Source: Myroides fluvii (lineage in GTDB: Bacteria; Bacteroidota; Bacteroidia; Flavobacteriales; Flavobacteriaceae). Taken from it: a stretch of DNA of 64,000 nt. The notes beneath the pieces are model-generated. The model saw only the letters and a list, made by a program, of their open reading frames with translations, was not told the origin of the DNA and ran no database searches. The stretch is from positions 702,501-766,500 of the forward strand of contig NZ_CP039934.1 of NCBI RefSeq assembly GCF_009792295.1. The letters run 5' to 3'. Shown piece by piece: positions 17,932-26,077 of the stretch. The position numbers were made by a program, and so were the translations under genes. Each line of letters begins with the position of its first letter. Within the stretch, counting starts at the first letter, position 1.

Positions 17932-18725
17932 TACGGTAATTTTATTTGATAATTATTTATTTTTTGCTCGGCAAAAATACTCAATTTTTGGGTGTTATAA
18001 AAGAAGCCTAAAATGCTTTTTACATCAGTTATAATTTCAAAAACCTTATTCTTCTCCATATCAACATAGTACAATTTATTTTGATGTGAATAAAATACTT
18101 GTTTATTATTTACAATTTGAATGTGGTCATAGGCTGAGGGCAATGTATAATTCAACACCTCATTTCCATAGATATCTATTCCTATAATTTGATTCGTTGC
18201 AGTAACGCGATACAAATAATTCAAAGTGGACTGATACGTCTTGATTTGGTCCTCTTTAATTGTATAAATGTTTCGCACTTCTAGCGTACTCAAATTATAG
18301 CGCAAAACACTTTGATTGGCTTGATTGACAATCCACAGATTTTTCTGTGTACTTGTACCGACATAAGCAGGATCCATAGCTGAGAATCGCCCCGTTAGAT
18401 CCAGCGTATTCAATAGCGCTAATTCCTTACTCAGTAAAACGATGGAGTTAAAATCGCTATAGAATAATACCGGAAATTGAGCATGGGTCAAGTCAACCAT
18501 TTTCAGTGTTCCCAACTTGGGCAAACTAAAATGTTCCGCACTGTATTTACTTCGTTTGCGCAATATATTTTCCTCTTGCGTAAAAGTGTTGTCAAAAATA
18601 TCCTTACTGATAAAGACCTCTTTTTCTTTTAGGATTTCACTATTTAAATACTGCGTTTGCAAAGACTCTTGCGCCACTGTAGCAAGACTACAACAAAGAA
18701 TCAAAAAAGCGACTAACTTGTTCAT
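17931..18725 (-). CDS. Exported protein, 264 aa, beta-propeller-like, function unknown
   Basis: The protein has a clear signal peptide (MNKLVAFLILCCSLATVAQ) and then many short beta-strand segments with repeats of the sort YNLSTLEV, GIDIYGNEV and LYYVDMEK, consistent with a small beta-propeller or WD-like fold. No catalytic residues stand out. It is sandwiched between folA (2-base gap) and the deoxynucleoside kinase (1-base overlap), so it is co-translated with nucleotide genes although it is exported; I have no explanation for the pairing. Related proteins are, as far as I recall, found in the same place in other Flavobacteriaceae. Confidence 0.75.
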   Translation of the reverse strand: MNKLVAFLILCCSLATVAQESLQTQYLNSEILKEKEVFISKDIFDNTFTQEENILRKRSKYSAEHFSLPKLGTLKMVDLTHAQFPVLFYSDFNSIVLLSKELALLNTLDLTGRFSAMDPAYVGTSTQKNLWIVNQANQSVLRYNLSTLEVRNIYTIKEDQIKTYQSTLNYLYRVTATNQIIGIDIYGNEVLNYTLPSAYDHIQIVNNKQVFYSHQNKLYYVDMEKNKVFEIITDVKSILGFFYNTQKLSIFAEQKINNYQIKLP

Positions 18726-18727
18726 AT

Positions 18728-19213
18728 CTACTTTCGGATATACGTTTGAAAAGTAAAAGCATAGGCGTGTCGTTCATCTTGTGGATGATAACTCTCATTT
18801 ACCAAGTGCCAATCGGACGTTGAGAATTCAGGAAAAAAAGCATCTCCTTCAAAAGAAGCGTGAATTTGAGTTAGTTCTAATTTATCAGCGCAATCCAAAG
18901 CTTGATGATAAATTTCACCTCCCCCAATTACAAACACTTCTTCTTCCTTTTGGGTAAGCGTTAAAGCTTCGGCTAAACTATGTACGACCAGACAATTTTC
19001 TGGAGCGTTATACTCTTCTTGTCGTGTAATAATCACATGCGTTCGATTGGGCAATGGTTTAGGAAAGGACTCAAACGTTTTACGTCCCATGATGATGTAG
19101 TGATGGGAAGTCAGCGTTTTAAAGTGTTTGAAATCATCGGGTAAATGCCAAATGATAGCATTGTCTTTTCCCAATACCCTATTCTCGGCAATTGCTGCTA
19201 TTAAAGTAATCAT
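18728..19213 (-). CDS. folA: Dihydrofolate reductase
   Basis: DHFR reduces dihydrofolate with NADPH, regenerating the cofactor used by thymidylate synthase. The 161-residue protein has the typical start MITLIAAIAENRVLGKDNAI, the WHLPDDFKHFK active-site block at about residues 23-33 (Asp27-equivalent present), the GRKTFESFP cofactor motif near 43-51 and FVIGGGEIY near 93-101. It lies 3 bases after the 2TM gene in the thyA operon. The call is confident. Confidence 0.95.
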   Translation of the reverse strand: MITLIAAIAENRVLGKDNAIIWHLPDDFKHFKTLTSHHYIIMGRKTFESFPKPLPNRTHVIITRQEEYNAPENCLVVHSLAEALTLTQKEEEVFVIGGGEIYHQALDCADKLELTQIHASFEGDAFFPEFSTSDWHLVNESYHPQDERHAYAFTFQTYIRK

Positions 19214-19216
19214 GAT

Positions 19217-19597
19217 TTACTGTTTTGAATCGTCGTGATTTAAATCGCGTTTTACGTCAACTAAAGGAAAATCCTTTTCTACTTTTGCTCGTAACTGTTT
19301 GATTTTTTCTTGTTGAATGGCAATTAATCGTTCAATTTCTCGTTCTTGCCAAGCAGGTCCCATAAAGCGATTAATTACGAGTACATTAATCACGTGAAAC
19401 AGGAGTACTAAAGCCCAAGCTCCTACGGCATACGTCCACCATACTCCAACCACTTGCGGATCTTTTACCCACATATTTATGGCGTATAGTACGATTGATC
19501 CCAAGAGAAAAACAACAAAGTGAAACAACAACATTTTGCGCTGTTTGATTCGATTCTTTGCGTATTCATACTGTTTAATTGCTTCCGTTTTTTCCAT
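19217..19597 (-). CDS. 2TM domain protein
   Basis: This 126-residue protein has an N-terminal helix (KQYEYAKNRIKQRK), two transmembrane helices (about 22-42 and 52-73), then a charged helical tail (EREIERLIAIQQEKIKQLRAK). This matches the 2TM domain found in Flavobacteria as small stand-alone proteins or attached to histidine-kinase-like modules. Function unknown. It is located between thyA (18-base gap) and folA (3-base gap), and is likely co-transcribed with both. Confidence 0.8.
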   Translation of the reverse strand: MEKTEAIKQYEYAKNRIKQRKMLLFHFVVFLLGSIVLYAINMWVKDPQVVGVWWTYAVGAWALVLLFHVINVLVINRFMGPAWQEREIERLIAIQQEKIKQLRAKVEKDFPLVDVKRDLNHDDSKQ

Positions 19598-19615
19598 CGT
19601 ATTTTTGGATTAGAA

Positions 19616-20440
19616 TTATACAGATACTTTACCTTTTATCGCAGGATGCGATACATAGTCTTCTAATGTAAAATCCTCATAAGTAAAGCTAAAAATATCT
19701 TTTACCGCTGGGTTAATTTTCATTTTTGGCAATGCATAAGGCGCTCTACTCAACTGTAAATTTACCTGTTCAATATGATTATTATAGATGTGTACATCTC
19801 CAAATGTATGAACAAAATCACCCACTTGTAGGTCACATACTTGAGCGACCATCATCGTCAATAAAGCATATGAAGCGATGTTAAAAGGTACCCCTAAAAA
19901 AACATCCGCACTGCGTTGATACAGTTGACAAGACAACTTCCCTTCTGCTACATAAAATTGAAAAAAGGAATGACATGGAGGTAACGCAGCTTTATTATTC
20001 GCTACGTTTTCAGCAAAAGAAACACTCGTATCCGGTAGTACGCTGGGGTTCCATGCAGAAACCATAATACGTCTACTGTCTGGGTTGTTCTTTAGTGTAT
20101 CGATTACTTCTTTGATTTGATCAATGCCTTCTCCGTTCCAATTGCGCCATTGATAGCCATATACGGGTCCTAAATCTCCATTTTCGTCTGCCCATTCATC
20201 CCAAATGCGAACACCGTTTTCTTTTAAATAAGCAATATTTGTTTCCCCTTTTAAAAACCAAAGTAGTTCGTGAATAATCGATTTTAAATGCACTTTTTTA
20301 GTCGTTACCAACGGGAAACCTTCAGCTAAATCAAAGCGCATTTGATGACCAAAAATACTCTTTGTACCCGTACCCGTGCGGTCTCCTTTTTGCACGCCCT
20401 GATTTAAAACCTCTTGTACTAAATTTAAATATTGTTTCAT
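19616..20440 (-). CDS. thyA: Thymidylate synthase
   Basis: ThyA methylates dUMP to dTMP using methylene-tetrahydrofolate, producing the dihydrofolate that FolA recycles. The 274-residue protein contains the catalytic Cys in [12 protein letters not shown] near residue 155, the [10 protein letters not shown] block with dUMP-phosphate arginines near 127-136, and [20 protein letters not shown] near 175-194. It lies 21 bases after the DUF151 gene. The order thyA, 2TM, folA, exported protein, dNK is a coherent dTMP/dNTP cluster. Confidence 0.96.
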   Translation of the reverse strand: MKQYLNLVQEVLNQGVQKGDRTGTGTKSIFGHQMRFDLAEGFPLVTTKKVHLKSIIHELLWFLKGETNIAYLKENGVRIWDEWADENGDLGPVYGYQWRNWNGEGIDQIKEVIDTLKNNPDSRRIMVSAWNPSVLPDTSVSFAENVANNKAALPPCHSFFQFYVAEGKLSCQLYQRSADVFLGVPFNIASYALLTMMVAQVCDLQVGDFVHTFGDVHIYNNHIEQVNLQLSRAPYALPKMKINPAVKDIFSFTYEDFTLEDYVSHPAIKGKVSV

Positions 20441-20461
20441 TCTTTATCCCTCCTTTGTTAA

Positions 20462-21076
20462 TTATGATCGCTTACTAATTTCATCTCTAATTCTCGCTGC
20501 TGTTTCATAATCTTCATTACCAATAGCCTCGTTCAATAATCGCTGTAAATCTTGTAATCCGTATTTAGTATACCCTTTGCCTTCGATATCTAATTCTAAA
20601 AATTGTTCCACTTGACTGGCAATATCGTCATCGGCTTGATCTTCCTCTTCAATTTCAGGACTGCCATTTAGGATAATCCCTGCTTTATTCATGATGTCCG
20701 GATAGGTATAAATCGGTGCAAAGAAGCGAATTGCCAAAGCAATAGCATCCGATGTACGCGCATCCATAACTTCTTCAACGCCATTTTTTTCCCAAACTAA
20801 ACTCGAAAAAAACACACCATCCACTAATTTGTGAACAATGACATGTTTGAGTTGAATATCAAATGTATCAGCAAAACTTTTAAATAAATCGTGTGTTAAA
20901 GGTCTTGGAGGTCGAATTTCTTCTTCGATGGCAATGGCAATGGCCTGTGCTTCAAAAGCTCCAATAACAATAGGTAATTTTCGGTCGCCATGCTCTTCAT
21001 CTAAGATTAAGGCATAAGCACCATTTTGAGAATGGCTATATGAAATTCCTTTAACTGTCAGCTTAATCAAACTCAT
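20462..21076 (-). CDS. Bifunctional nuclease (DUF151) with UVR motif
   Basis: The N-terminal part (about residues 1-135) is the DUF151/BFN domain, with LPIVIGAFEAQAIAIAIE near 34-51 and DARTSDAIALAIRF near 106-119, the latter holding the conserved Asp residues. The C terminus (about 170-204) carries a UVR-like motif (LQDLQRLLNEAIGNEDYETAARIRDEI), a coiled pair of helices known from UvrB/UvrC. Bacteroidota versions commonly have this arrangement. Nuclease activity is inferred from plant and archaeal relatives. It is first in the thyA operon. Confidence 0.85.
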   Translation of the reverse strand: MSLIKLTVKGISYSHSQNGAYALILDEEHGDRKLPIVIGAFEAQAIAIAIEEEIRPPRPLTHDLFKSFADTFDIQLKHVIVHKLVDGVFFSSLVWEKNGVEEVMDARTSDAIALAIRFFAPIYTYPDIMNKAGIILNGSPEIEEEDQADDDIASQVEQFLELDIEGKGYTKYGLQDLQRLLNEAIGNEDYETAARIRDEISKRS

Positions 21077-21087
21077 AATTTTCTTTA

Positions 21088-21147
21088 TAAAAACAAAAAA
21101 ACAGTAACTAAATCAAAGATAAACAATCTTTAGATTTTAGTTACTGT
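21088..21147 (-). terminator. Terminator of etfBA
   Basis: A long hairpin (arms around 21101-21120 and 21126-21147, including ACAGTAACTAAA / TTTAGTTACTGT) is followed on the minus strand by a T run. It closes the etfB-etfA operon before the DUF151 gene. Confidence 0.7.
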
Positions 21148-21179
21148 CTTGGTAAATTATCTAAATCAAAAAATGCTGA

Positions 21180-22148
21180 TTATGCGTTTTTCGCTTTGAA
21201 CTCTTTTAATTTTTCAACCAATTGCGGTAATACTTGGAACGCATCTCCTACGATTCCATAGTCTGCTACTTTAAAGAAAGGAGCTTCTGGATCTGTGTTA
21301 ATTACCACTTTTACTTTTGAAGAGTTAACTCCAGCAATGTGTTGAATTGCTCCTGAAATACCAACTGCAATGTAAAGATTTGCTGCTACTGGTTTTCCTG
21401 TTTGTCCAACGTGCTCTTCGTGTGATCTCCATCCCACATCAGATACTGGTTTAGAACAAGCTAAAGCAGCACCTAATACCTCTGCTAAATCTTCTAACAT
21501 ACCCCAGTTTTCAGGTCCTTTCATTCCGCGTCCACCTGATACCACAACATCAGCATCCGCGATTGTTACTTTTCCTGATACTTTTTCTACTCCTTCAACT
21601 TTTAAGCTGAAATCCGCATCGTTTAGGCTTGGAGCAAAATCTTCTGCTGTTGCAGCACCTGAAGCTTCTACCAATCCAAATGAATTTTTCCCTAAAGCGA
21701 TTACTTTTACATCAGAAGAAATTTCAGTAAAGTTGAATGCTTTATTTGAGAATCCTGTTCTTTTTACTACAAATGGAGCAGTACTTTCAGGTAAAGCGAT
21801 TACGTTAGAAGCAAAACCTGCATTCAATCCAATTGCAACTGCAGGAGCAGCATACAAACTGTCTGTTGAAGAAGATAAAACCACCAATTTAGCCCCTTCT
21901 TTTTGAGCCGCTTGCTTGATTACATCTGCATATGCTTTTGCGTTGAACGTATTTAATTTATCGCTAGATACTTTTAATACTTTGTCCACACCATATTTTC
22001 CTAATTCGCTAACATCAGAAGCGTTCACTGTTACAGCTGTAACGGTTGTTCCCAATGAGTCTGCTACTTTTTTTGCATAAGAAGCTAATTCTAATGCTAC
22101 TTTTTTAAATTTTCCTTCTGCTGATTCAGCATATATTAAAACTGACAT
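21180..22148 (-). CDS. etfA: Electron transfer flavoprotein subunit alpha
   Basis: EtfA binds FAD and passes electrons from acyl-CoA and other dehydrogenases to the ETF:quinone oxidoreductase. The 322-residue protein has the variable N-terminal domain and the C-terminal FAD domain, including VVSGGRGMKGPENW near residues 203-216 and the AVGISGAIQHIAGV block near 267-280, the FAD-binding signature. It follows etfB by 32 bases. Partners such as acyl-CoA dehydrogenases are outside the window. Confidence 0.95.
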   Translation of the reverse strand: MSVLIYAESAEGKFKKVALELASYAKKVADSLGTTVTAVTVNASDVSELGKYGVDKVLKVSSDKLNTFNAKAYADVIKQAAQKEGAKLVVLSSSTDSLYAAPAVAIGLNAGFASNVIALPESTAPFVVKRTGFSNKAFNFTEISSDVKVIALGKNSFGLVEASGAATAEDFAPSLNDADFSLKVEGVEKVSGKVTIADADVVVSGGRGMKGPENWGMLEDLAEVLGAALACSKPVSDVGWRSHEEHVGQTGKPVAANLYIAVGISGAIQHIAGVNSSKVKVVINTDPEAPFFKVADYGIVGDAFQVLPQLVEKLKEFKAKNA

Positions 22149-22180
22149 ACTTTTTCTGTTTAAGGTTAAAAATTACGAGA

Positions 22181-22927
22181 TTAGATCACTTTTGCTTCGT
22201 TGTGTAACAAGTTGATTAACTCATCTAAGTTATCCGGAGCAATCATTTTACACGCTGATTTTGCAGCTGGTTTTTCGAATTTTACTGCTTTTGTTGCAAC
22301 ATCCGCTCCCACTGGTTCAAGAACCGTTAAAGCTTTTGTTCTAGCAGCCATAATTCCACGCATATTTGGAATACGCAAATCTTTCTCGTCAACTAATCCT
22401 TTTTGTCCTCCAATAACAACAGGTAATTTTCCAGAAATTGTTTCTTTACCCCCGTCAATTTGGCGAATTGCTTTTACAGCCGTTCCATCCACTTCGATTC
22501 CTTCACAAGAATTGATGAAGTCATACCCTAAGATAGCAGCTAACATACCAGGAACCATTCCACCATTGTAATCCAATGATTCTTTTCCTGCCAATACCAA
22601 ATCATATCCTCCGTTTTTCACCACTTCAGCTAATTGCTTTGCAACGAACAAACCATCTGTAGGCACAGCGTTTACGCGGATTGCTTCATCAGCACCAATA
22701 GCCAATGCTTTACGCAAGGTTGGCTCTGTATCAGCTCCTCCAACATTCACTACTGTTACTGTAGCTCCTTGTTTTTCTTTAAACCAAATGGCACGTGTTA
22801 ATGCATATTCATCGTTAGCATTGATCACAAATTGCACTCCATTTGTATCAAATTCAGCATCACCGTTTGTGAAATTGATTTTTGATGTAGTATCAGGCAC
22901 GTGGCTGATGCAAACTAATATCTTCAT
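22181..22927 (-). CDS. etfB: Electron transfer flavoprotein subunit beta
   Basis: EtfB is the AMP-binding partner of EtfA. The 248-residue protein starts MKILVCISHVPDT, with NDEYALTRAIWFKE near residues 38-51, LAGKESLDYNGGMVPGMLA near 116-134, and the ARTKALTVLEP motif after residue 195. It is the first gene of the etfBA operon. Its upstream region has no clear TTG/TAnnTTTG pair. Confidence 0.95.
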   Translation of the reverse strand: MKILVCISHVPDTTSKINFTNGDAEFDTNGVQFVINANDEYALTRAIWFKEKQGATVTVVNVGGADTEPTLRKALAIGADEAIRVNAVPTDGLFVAKQLAEVVKNGGYDLVLAGKESLDYNGGMVPGMLAAILGYDFINSCEGIEVDGTAVKAIRQIDGGKETISGKLPVVIGGQKGLVDEKDLRIPNMRGIMAARTKALTVLEPVGADVATKAVKFEKPAAKSACKMIAPDNLDELINLLHNEAKVI

Positions 22928-23159
22928 TATTATTATAGTTTTTTGTTTTACAATATTACTTGTGAACGAAAATAAGAATTAATTTTCAATATTTTACTAT
23001 GCAAGCATACTATTTTAGTTTGAATTAACCAAATAAAATGTACTAAATCACACAATAATCCCGTATCTTTTATCAAATTTCGTACTTCAAATATCCATTT
23101 TGCGAAACAAAAGACAAAATCTTAAAAAATTTATAATTTAATTAGGGCTAAATAATATT

Positions 23160-23210
23160 GAAACAAAGGAAAGGACTTAAGCAAGAGATTTAATTCCTTT
23201 CCTTTGTTTC
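23160..23210 (-). terminator. Hairpin overlapping the 3' end of ddl
   Basis: A perfect 16-bp inverted repeat (23160-23175 with 23195-23210) has one arm inside the last codons of the ddl gene and the other after its stop. The loop is 19 bases and no long T run follows on the minus strand, so it may be a weak terminator or an mRNA-stabilising stem. Confidence 0.5.
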
Positions 23211-24254
23211 AAGCGCTAATGCAATCAATCGACTTACTACTTTTTGAATGGATAATCCTGCATATTCGAAAAGCTTAGGATACATACTGTATGCCGTAAA
23301 ACCAGGCAAAGTGTTTATTTCATTAACAACAAAATTTCCATTCGCTTTCAAAAAAAAATCAACCCGCGCAAAGCCTTCACAACAAGTAGCTCGATAGGCA
23401 TGGATAGCACAAACTCTAATTTTATTAGAAATTTCAACGGGAATTTCTGCAGGAATACACAGAGTAGCCCTTGAAGTATTCCAATACTTTACATCATAGG
23501 AATAAAAACCTGTTGTTGTCGTTATTTCTCCCAGAACTGAAGAAATAGGAAATTCATTGCCAAGAACGCTACATTCAATTTCTTTTCCTTCAACTGCTTC
23601 CTCTAACAAAATCTTTTTATCAAATTGAAAAGCGAGAGCTATTGCCGTCTTAAAGTCCGCTTTCTTATCTACTTTACTCACTCCAAAAGAAGATCCAGCA
23701 TTACAAGGCTTAACAAAAAAAGGATTCCCTAGTTCATTCACAACTTCTTCAAAAGAAACGGTTTCTTTATTCGCTTTATTCAAACAAATAAACCGAGTAA
23801 TAGGAATTCCGTTATCTCTTAAAACGCGTTTTGTTATTTCTTTATCCATACAAATTGAGGATCCCAAAACACCTGAGCCTACGAAAGGGATGCCAAGAAA
23901 ATTAAAAAATCCCTGTAAGCATCCATCCTCTCCAAAAATTCCATGTATAATAGGAAAAACAACAGAAAAACTAGCTAAAAGCTCATGTGTCTGACTATCA
24001 AAAAACACCCCACCTCCTTGATTTTCTTGCATATATACTTCCCGTGCATGCTCAAAATAATCATCTATTGCTAAATCAATGTGTTCCTTTACATAATCAA
24101 CATTATAATACCATGCACCTTTTCTGTCGTTACCTAAGAGAATAACATCAAACTGTGATTGATCCAAGGCATTACAAATAGTTGTAGCTGAATGCAAGGA
24201 GACTTGGTGTTCTGGTGATTTTCCACCGAAAGCAATCGCTATTTTTTGTTTCAT
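23190..24254 (-). CDS. D-alanine--D-alanine ligase family protein
   Basis: This 354-residue ATP-grasp ligase has the N-terminal AFGGKSPEHQVSLHSA motif, HGIFGEDGCLQGFF near residue 105, CMDKEITKRVLRDNGI, the ATP-grasp lysine region NPFFVKPCNAGSSFGVSKV, the omega-loop YSYDVKYWNTS with the DdlA/B-type Tyr-Lys-Tyr, and the C-terminal NEINTLPGFTAYSMYP metal site. These favour D-Ala-D-Ala rather than D-Ala-D-Lac specificity. I chose the ATG at 24254; a longer frame to 24374 would add 40 residues that are instead a fragment of another family (see next entry). Its local context (decayed DNA, remnant gene) makes it look like an additional, possibly acquired, ligase rather than the cell-wall operon copy. 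Confidence 0.9.
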   Translation of the reverse strand: MKQKIAIAFGGKSPEHQVSLHSATTICNALDQSQFDVILLGNDRKGAWYYNVDYVKEHIDLAIDDYFEHAREVYMQENQGGGVFFDSQTHELLASFSVVFPIIHGIFGEDGCLQGFFNFLGIPFVGSGVLGSSICMDKEITKRVLRDNGIPITRFICLNKANKETVSFEEVVNELGNPFFVKPCNAGSSFGVSKVDKKADFKTAIALAFQFDKKILLEEAVEGKEIECSVLGNEFPISSVLGEITTTTGFYSYDVKYWNTSRATLCIPAEIPVEISNKIRVCAIHAYRATCCEGFARVDFFLKANGNFVVNEINTLPGFTAYSMYPKLFEYAGLSIQKVVSRLIALALETKERN

Positions 24255-24424
24255 AATATTTTTTATTAAAAAAGACAAGACTTTATCATTAGGTTTAGTA
24301 AATGCAGCATAAACTATCATATTAGCGTGAGTTCCAGAAATAGGACGTAAATCGACAAAATCACAACGAAACATGTCCTTGACTACATCTATACCTATTT
24401 GCTCAATTTCATCATAATACTTGT
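24255..24424 (-). pseudogene. Fragment of a serine hydroxymethyltransferase-like PLP enzyme
   Basis: The frame directly upstream of ddl translates to a run beginning KYYDEIEQIGID and continuing through DFVDLRPISGTHANMIVY and TKPNDKVLS. This aligns without gaps to the segment of serine hydroxymethyltransferases that in E. coli GlyA reads roughly [24 protein letters not shown]...ANFAVY...PGDTVL. Only about 55 residues of a family of some 400 remain, without the PLP lysine region, so it is a remnant. It is open into ddl in the same frame, and its 5' end overlaps the small exported ORF in another frame, as expected at a deletion junction. Confidence 0.65.
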
Positions 24425-24598
24425 TATTCGGGCATTGGTCGACTGCACGACCACCTCATACTGCAGATTTTGTTCTGTACGCACTTCGCGTTTACTGTTT
24501 TTCTGTTGACTATAGCCAACTACACCCATAGTAACGACTAAAACACTTAACAGTACCAATTGCATTTTTTCAACATAATTTCCACCTTTTAAATTCAT
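24395..24598 (-). CDS. Short exported/membrane-anchored ORF, 67 aa
   Basis: This ORF (ATG at 24598 or 24565) has a hydrophobic segment LVLLSVLVVTMGVVGYS near residues 14-30, which reads as a signal peptide or anchor, then a charged tail. Its last dozen codons overlap the SHMT-like remnant in another frame, so the C terminus may be an artefact of a fusion and the original protein longer. I do not recognise it. It could be a truncated gene rather than a functional small protein. Confidence 0.4.
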   Translation of the reverse strand: MNLKGGNYVEKMQLVLLSVLVVTMGVVGYSQQKNSKREVRTEQNLQYEVVVQSTNARITSIMMKLSK

Positions 24599-25043
24599 TT
24601 ACAAATCTTACCCTCGCAAGATTTTTCTAAATACTTCAACATCAAAAAAAAATCCATTTTGCTGTTATACACGAAATATATCAGCAATAAGCTGTCAATA
24701 TTTGATGAATAAAAACCCATCCCCTCCTTCACCTAAATCCAACAAAAAAAGGCTGTCTAAAAAGCTTAAAACACAAAACCCCAGCTAAAAAAGCGGGGTT
24801 TCTTCATTGTTTGTCTTCAAAAACAATTATCTGCAAGTATTTTATGTAGCTTTCCGATAATAGTTTACCTAATCATCGTATGACTAATTATTTTCGATCA
24901 AAGCTTTTGAAAGGTCAGATTTATGAGCTTTTTGCAGCTATTTTGATTTTTTTATTTTCACTATACCTATATAACACTCTGTAGTTGTTGAGATTCTTCT
25001 TATGGGCCATTACATCTTCATTATGAGTCTGTTTTATCTTGTT

Positions 25044-25133
25044 TTATGCTTGTTCGGTAAAAGGCCCTAAACCAAGCAAACTCAAAGCAAACCCAAAAGG
25101 AACTATAAACTTTCTTTTTTTTCGGATAAACAT
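25044..25133 (-). CDS. Possible 29-aa hydrophobic peptide
   Basis: An ATG-started minus-strand ORF encodes a basic N terminus (MFIRKKRKF) and one hydrophobic helix (IVPFGFALSLLGLG), the general look of small membrane peptides, including type I toxin-like ones. There is no other support, and it sits in decayed DNA, so it may be chance. Confidence 0.15.
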   Translation of the reverse strand: MFIRKKRKFIVPFGFALSLLGLGPFTEQA

Positions 25134-25289
25134 AAGGGGGGAAGGGTAATTCGCCCTATAACACGAAAATTTGTTTCAAAAGACAATCGCACGCCTAAAA
25201 AACAACTCCATAAAACAGTCTAAAGCTAAATTGCGTTTTACATGCGTTAAATCTCAATTGAAATCAGAAAAGCTGATTTTATCAAAAAG

Positions 25290-25320
25290 CAAGAGGGTGA
25301 CCTTTTGGGACACCCTCTAT
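25290..25320 (-). terminator. Probable terminator of the small lipoprotein gene
   Basis: An 8-bp stem AGAGGGTG / CACCCTCT (25292-25299, 25311-25318) lies 50 bases after the stop of the minus-strand lipoprotein gene, with a T-rich stretch following on that strand. Confidence 0.6.
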
Positions 25321-25369
25321 TCTTATTTCGTTTTTTAAAATTACAGTTTCTTTGTCAAGTATTTTGTAC

Positions 25370-25738
25370 TTACAGTGAAATACTCGCAACTAAAATGTTT
25401 CCATTTGCTTTAGATGTTTCCACTACTTTTCCGTTTTTCACGACTTCCAAAGTTAAGACACCTGTTTTATCCTCTTGGTTTAATGTTCCTCCAGTAACTG
25501 AAACAGCGACAACTTTTTTCCCTGAGAACGACTTAGACCATTCTTTTTTCCCTAAATCTGCAATTGTTTCGGTAGTGCCACCTTCTACAACAACAATAGT
25601 GTTTAATACAGCGTTATCCGATGTTTTAGCCACAATTTCATAACTTGATTCGCTTGAAGAATTATCGTCACTACTACATGAATAAACTCCCATGGAAACC
25701 ATCGCACATACAAGTGCAATTTTAACCTTTTTCATCAT
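25370..25738 (-). CDS. Small lipoprotein, 122 aa, function unknown
   Basis: A lipoprotein signal peptide (hydrophobic residues 7-16, lipobox GVYSC with Cys near residue 21) is followed by the Ser-Ser-Asp-Asp-Asn-Ser stretch typical of Bacteroidota lipoproteins sent to the surface or outer membrane. The rest is a beta-rich domain of about 90 residues with no Cys, possibly an immunoglobulin-like fold. Two adjacent Met codons allow a start at 25738 or 25735. It is isolated, with a terminator downstream and a gap of over 300 bases upstream. I do not recognise it. Confidence 0.65.
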   Translation of the reverse strand: MMKKVKIALVCAMVSMGVYSCSSDDNSSSESSYEIVAKTSDNAVLNTIVVVEGGTTETIADLGKKEWSKSFSGKKVVAVSVTGGTLNQEDKTGVLTLEVVKNGKVVETSKANGNILVASISL

Positions 25739-26077
25739 ACTTTTTAGTTTTTATTATTGTTTACAAATGCAAATAAAACAAGGATTCTCAAGCTGTACAA
25801 CATTTTTTTTTGAATCGGCAAAACTTCATCACCTTGCGTATTTTTTCCACAATTCCACCCCTAAATCCATCCTTTCTTTATGACAAAATACGATCCGTTT
25901 TCAGCATTTCTTCCTCGCTCCATGGTGCTTCCTCGACAAGGTCTTGTTAGCGCTCCCTAAACTTAGTTTAGCAGACGACCCGTTAAAAAAAACAAAACAG
26001 AAACTTAGATAAGGGAGGTACGAATATTTTTTCATACTTTTGCTCCTATTGAATAATTTTACGGAAAACAAGAACTT
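25739..26077. other. 339-bp intergenic region upstream of pdhB
   Basis: The region separates two divergent genes. TACTTTTG at 26035-26042 fits the -7 consensus for pdhB, with a leader of about 30 bases, but no TTG lies at the proper distance. A small palindrome AAACTTAGTTT is near 25958. No ORF or RNA gene is supported. Confidence 0.4.

Larger units (their letters stand above)
24599..25369. other. 770-bp gene-poor tract with decayed reading frames
   Basis: No convincing gene is present. The tract holds a hairpin AAACCCC...GGGGTTT near 24776-24803 preceded by GGCTGTCTAAAAAG (24751-24764), a phrase reminiscent of insertion-sequence ends. On the minus strand, short open stretches encode protein-like text (for example MAHKKNLNNYRVLYRYSE near 24935-25010) without a start or full length, and a 29-codon hydrophobic ORF (25044-25133). 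This could be an eroded mobile element or former gene. I cannot assign a family. Confidence 0.4.

Noticed and set aside
22200..22571. 123-codon plus-strand ORF
   Set aside because: It is complementary to etfB and explained by that gene.
24255..24374. N-terminal extension of the Ddl protein
   Set aside because: The 40 residues are SHMT-like and not ligase; the ATG at 24254 starts the normal Ddl N terminus.
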